From the NCBI GenBank assembly GCA_011525745.1, contig WYBU01000124.1, forward strand, positions 62,001 through 126,000: a DNA stretch of 64,000 nucleotides, in the 5' to 3' direction. Below are positions 60,895 to 64,000 of this stretch, in pieces. Source of the stretch: Planctomycetaceae bacterium. Lineage in GTDB: Bacteria > Planctomycetota > Phycisphaerae > UBA1845 > UTPLA1. The notes under the pieces were generated by a model. It did not search any database, was not told the DNA's origin, and was given only the letters and a program-made list of their open reading frames with translations. The translations under genes and the position numbers were made by a program. Each line of letters begins with the position of its first letter. Position 1 is the first letter of the stretch.

Positions 60895-63297
60895 TTGAAC
60901 CCATCGCGCCAGATCATGCAGCGGCCGCTGATCGTCGGACTTTGCGCGATCGGACTGCTGCTGTCCGCCGGCGCCGCGGCGCAGGCGATCATCATCCCGC
61001 CGACCGAAGAATACAAAAAGAAGGAAGAGCCGAAGAAGGAGCCGCCGGCGAAGGACGAGGGCGACACTGAAAAGGCGCCGTCCGACGAGGAATCGAAGAA
61101 AGAAGACCCCTCGAAAGACGCGAAGGAAGAGGACAAGCCCGCTTCAGAGGAAAAGACCGAAGACGCCGACAAGTCGCGCGGCACTTCCCAGGAGTCGCGC
61201 CAGCGCAAGGACGCCGAGTCAAAAAGCGAGCCGACCGACGCGCCCCCCGCGGACGCGAAAGAGCGGCTCAAGCCCGAAGTCGAAGTGTATCTGCCGTCGG
61301 TCGTGCGACTGATCGACGCCTCGGCCTGCTCACGCAGCGCGGCGCTGTATCGCGCGTTTGCGGGCATGTTCAAACCGCCCGAAAAGGAAACCGACGAGAG
61401 TTTCGACTACGCGGCGCTGCTGACGTTGCTCGATCAGATCCGCGAGTGGCCGGACACCTCGATCAGCCTTTCGATCTACGCCCAGGATGCCGAAGGCCGT
61501 CCCTGCTGGGCGGTGCGCCTGGCCTGGCCGCTGGAAGAGCTGCGCCGGCGGCTGGCGACGTTGATCGCGAACGAAGCGACGCGCAAAGTCGTCGGCGAGT
61601 TAAGCCTGGCGCCCCACAAGGAACACAAGGAAGTCTATGAACTGTCGCTGCCCGACGTCGTGCTGGCCGTAATCACCGGCGATGCGCGCGGCTGCGAAAT
61701 TCGCTCGACATTCGATCTGAAATCTCAGCCGACCGCTTTCGAGGCGCCGCCGCCGCCGTCGGACGGCTCGAACAACAGCGGCGAAAAATCGTCTCCCGAA
61801 TCGAAAGACGACTCCGACGATCGCCCGCTGATTCAGTGCCTCGTCAGCGGCTCGATGATCGGCGGCATTCCCGGTCTGCGCGATGTGCGCTTCGAAGCGC
61901 GCGTCAACGCCAGGGGCCTCTGGGACGAGCGCTGGAAGCTGGGCTGGAATCCCTTCGTGGGCCTGGGGGCCAAGGCGCTGTTCGGCAAGGTGCGCCGGCC
62001 GTTCGAGTTCCCACGCGAGTCGCTCATCGCGGCGGCGTTCAACGTCGAATCGGGGCGCGGCATGGCCGACGCAATCTCGGGCCTGCGGCCGGGAACGCTG
62101 ATGGAGCAGGTCGGCGACGATCTGGGTTTCGCGCTGCTGCCCGGCACGGGCTTTCTGCCGGCGCCCGACATCTTCTACATCTGGAACATGCGCAGCATCG
62201 ACAAGTGCGTCACGGCCATTCGCGACCTGATGGAGCAGGACGCCCGCAAGCGCCGGGAAGACGACTTGCCGCCGGCCTGGATCGAAGAGAAAGTCGCCGA
62301 CCGGCCCATCTTCTGGTTCAACCCGGCGGCCGAGCGCGGCAGCGGCATTTCGCCCATCAACTTCCGCACGGTGATCTTCTTCGAGACGAGCAACGCCGAA
62401 AAAGGGTACGAGGGCCGGCTGATCGTGGCGCAGACCTCGACCGCGGCGGTCGATACCGTGCGACACTGGAACCAGTTGCGCTCGGCGGCGAACGTCAAGG
62501 AGAACAAGCCGCTGAAGGTTCCGAAGACCCGAAACGTTCACTGGCAGGCGATCGTGCATTGGCGCGACCTCTACGCGCTGGCGCAGCCGTGGCTGAGCCT
62601 GATGGCCGGGTTTACCGAGGGCGCCGAACTGCCGCCGTCGGTCGAGGAACTGGCCGATGCGCTGCCGGACTCGGTGCTTGATCTGCGCGTCGAATTCGCG
62701 GGTCTTAACGCGCGACACGTCGGGCCGGCGCCGCTGGGCGCCGCGTTCGTGCCGGCGGTCGCGTCCATGGCGCTGGGCAAGGCGGCCGATCCGACCTCCG
62801 AAGCGGCCCGCGAGCAGACGGCCTGCCGCAATCTGCGCATTCTGCATCATCACGCCAGGCTGTTTCACAAGGACTACGGCCGCTGGCCGGCGACGCTTTC
62901 GGAGTTGGACGGCTACGTCGACTTTCAGTCACACCGATATCTACTGTATCTGCGTCCGCCGAACGAGGGATTCCTGACCGGGTTGTCACGCCTCGTGCGG
63001 GAACGGCAACGGGCCAAGGAACAGGCGGAGAAGAAAAAGTCGCAGGACGAGGGCGAGAGCGGCCTGGACGAGTCTTTGTACGTCGTGCGGTGGAGCACCG
63101 ACGGTTGGCGGCTGGAGATTCGTCCGGACGAGTTCAAGAACTGGGAAACGATCGCCATCGACGCGGACGGGACGATTCACCGTGTCGCGAAAAAGAGCGC
63201 GCCGAAGGACGAGAAGTCCGACGCGGTGGAGAAGGCGGCGCGCGAAGAGGAAGGCGAATCGGGAGAAAATAAGGAAGGATCGGACCGCAGCGCGTGA
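60895..63297 (+). CDS. Secreted Lys/Glu-rich hypothetical protein
   Basis: This 800-residue exported protein starts at a TTG with GGAGGA eight bases upstream (NPSRQIMQRPLIVGLCAIGL LLSAGAAAQA is the signal peptide); an ATG seven codons later is possible. A low-complexity acidic/basic tract follows (EEYKKKEEPKKEPPAKDEGD). The long body contains VRLIDASACSRSAALYRAFA GMF, FDYAALLTLLDQIREWPDTS, and FFETSNAEKGYEGRLIVAQT and ends in another charged tail. I recognise no family. The next gene at 63783 begins with a similar signal and charged tract, so the two may be related or co-regulated. Confidence 0.75.
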   Translation: MNPSRQIMQRPLIVGLCAIGLLLSAGAAAQAIIIPPTEEYKKKEEPKKEPPAKDEGDTEKAPSDEESKKEDPSKDAKEEDKPASEEKTEDADKSRGTSQESRQRKDAESKSEPTDAPPADAKERLKPEVEVYLPSVVRLIDASACSRSAALYRAFAGMFKPPEKETDESFDYAALLTLLDQIREWPDTSISLSIYAQDAEGRPCWAVRLAWPLEELRRRLATLIANEATRKVVGELSLAPHKEHKEVYELSLPDVVLAVITGDARGCEIRSTFDLKSQPTAFEAPPPPSDGSNNSGEKSSPESKDDSDDRPLIQCLVSGSMIGGIPGLRDVRFEARVNARGLWDERWKLGWNPFVGLGAKALFGKVRRPFEFPRESLIAAAFNVESGRGMADAISGLRPGTLMEQVGDDLGFALLPGTGFLPAPDIFYIWNMRSIDKCVTAIRDLMEQDARKRREDDLPPAWIEEKVADRPIFWFNPAAERGSGISPINFRTVIFFETSNAEKGYEGRLIVAQTSTAAVDTVRHWNQLRSAANVKENKPLKVPKTRNVHWQAIVHWRDLYALAQPWLSLMAGFTEGAELPPSVEELADALPDSVLDLRVEFAGLNARHVGPAPLGAAFVPAVASMALGKAADPTSEAAREQTACRNLRILHHHARLFHKDYGRWPATLSELDGYVDFQSHRYLLYLRPPNEGFLTGLSRLVRERQRAKEQAEKKKSQDEGESGLDESLYVVRWSTDGWRLEIRPDEFKNWETIAIDADGTIHRVAKKSAPKDEKSDAVEKAAREEEGESGENKEGSDRSA

Positions 63298-63782
63298 CAG
63301 GAACAAGCGCGTGAATCAGCGCCCCGGGCGCAAGCCCGGGGACCAATCCGAGCCGCGAAGCGTCAGCGAGCGGGATCGGGCGGCCTGGAATGGGGAGAAC
63401 ATGCGAAAATGCGATAGGCCAATGGCGCGCCGACAGGCTTTGGGGCTTTATGCGTGAGTGAACCGTTCACTCTTGCTCGAGTCGTGCGCCCATCCCGCTC
63501 GCCGACGCCTGCCCCCGCGAAGGCGGGGGCCGTGCCGCGCGGGGCGGTGCTACGAAGCAACGAGACGCGCTCTTAAGTAAGCGTTGCCCGCTCGAACGAG
63601 CCGAGCCGCCGGAGTTGCGGACATCCGAACCCGCCGCGCAAGCGGCGGGAACACAGCCGAGGGCGGCTGTGCCCCATGTTTGCAACCGCGGACGACCGTG
63701 CGACCTGCGAGACAATGATGCCCGCGATGGCCCGAAATGAACATACTTCAGCCCGGCCGCGCCCGGCCGAAGGAGGATCGCG
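63298..63782. repeat. Gap with several dispersed repeats
   Basis: 63346-63377 is the reverse copy of the repeat at 13681. 63321-63341 has a gccccgggcgcaagcccggg hairpin, and 63630-63675 holds ccgccgcgcaagcggcggg and cacagccgagggcggctgtg. The motif cgagacgcgctcttaagtaa near 63560 resembles cgagacgcgcacgtaagtaa at 44747. No gene is called. Confidence 0.75.
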
Positions 63783-64000
63783 ATGCGACGTTATCTGATC
63801 GGTCTTTTCAGTTTGCTGCTGATCATCGGCCCCGCGCAGGCTTGGGCGGATGATCCGCCCAAGGACGAATCGTCCGACTCGAAGTCGGTCAAGGAAGCCG
63901 AGGCGACCCCGAAGAAGGACGGCGCCGCGGAGAAATCCGAGACCGTCAGCCCCGTCAAGAAGCTGGTCGAAATCCGGCTCGATCCGTTCCTCGTCCCGGC
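63783..64000 (+). CDS. Secreted protein, N-terminal part (cut by the window end)
   Basis: An ATG after a GAAGGAGGATCG site opens MRRYLIGLFSLLLIIGPAQA WADDPPKDESSDSKSVKEAE, a signal peptide followed by a charged tract, then KKLVEIRLDPFLVP up to the end. Only 72 codons are visible. The charged tract resembles that of the previous gene. It could be a protease or other exported protein, but nothing beyond export can be said from what is here. Confidence 0.75.
   Translation, partial: MRRYLIGLFSLLLIIGPAQAWADDPPKDESSDSKSVKEAEATPKKDGAAEKSETVSPVKKLVEIRLDPFLVP

Noticed and set aside
1..64000. tRNA, rRNA or riboswitch genes
   Set aside because: No cloverleaf, rRNA signature or known riboswitch core was recognised by eye; a covariance-model scan would be needed to exclude them.

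Overview
The window is a 64-kb, very GC-rich chromosomal segment. Everything points to a planctomycete, most likely of the Phycisphaerae type (inference): a DNRLRE-type protein ending in a dockerin-like calcium-binding repeat, an HU protein with a lysine/arginine-rich tail, a Gld-type ABC transporter paired with a DUF4340 protein, short Zn-ribbon membrane proteins, and intergenic space packed with many families of short palindromic repeats.

Layout. (1) 3-509: 3' end of pdxJ. (2) 674-11853, all on the minus strand: eleven genes of a Mu-like head and tail block. In transcription order they are a protease/scaffold (gpI-like), a probable capsid cement protein, a gpT-like major head protein, gp36-like (DUF1320), gp37-like (DUF1834), then tail or fibre-like proteins, one of which is split by an in-frame amber codon. 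No transposase, terminase, portal, integrase or lysis gene accompanies it. (3) 12053-14706: tyrS, a 5x60-bp hairpin array and an NAD-dependent epimerase. (4) 15066-17339: ECF sigma factor, overlapping anti-sigma factor, and a secretin-N-like secreted protein. (5) 17359-23762: secreted and membrane proteins, HU with a clear terminator, an isochorismatase-family hydrolase with a ferredoxin. (6) 24118-26944: PilB/GspE ATPase and a polyprenyl diphosphate synthase. (7) 27174-34480: DUF4340 protein and a GldG/GldF/GldA-like ABC exporter in one operon. (8) 35324-37541: an accessory patch with a three-gene overlapping operon headed by a TIGR04255-like protein, and a lone ribbon-helix-helix antitoxin. 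(9) 37646-46831: ispG, a formyltransferase-like protein, an FAD-dependent oxidoreductase, two FlgM-like small proteins, an orphan OppC-type permease and an alanine/sodium symporter with a large insert. (10) 47480-50900: a decaying array of RHS core fragments, each followed by a different ~175-residue membrane or lipoprotein gene. (11) 50999-58360: ftsK, then dnaB, rplI and dnaA in one minus-strand block, with a possible oriC upstream of dnaA. (12) 58358-64000: acetyltransferase, family 9 glycosyltransferase, and two secreted Lys/Glu-rich proteins, the last cut by the window end.

The most unusual material is the minimal Mu-like particle block with its amber codon, the RHS fragment and cargo array with palindromic elements sitting in frame inside it, the TIGR04255 operon, and the diversity of short palindromic repeat families. 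No rRNA, tRNA or CRISPR array was recognised. All family assignments come from reading motifs by eye; none has been checked by a search.
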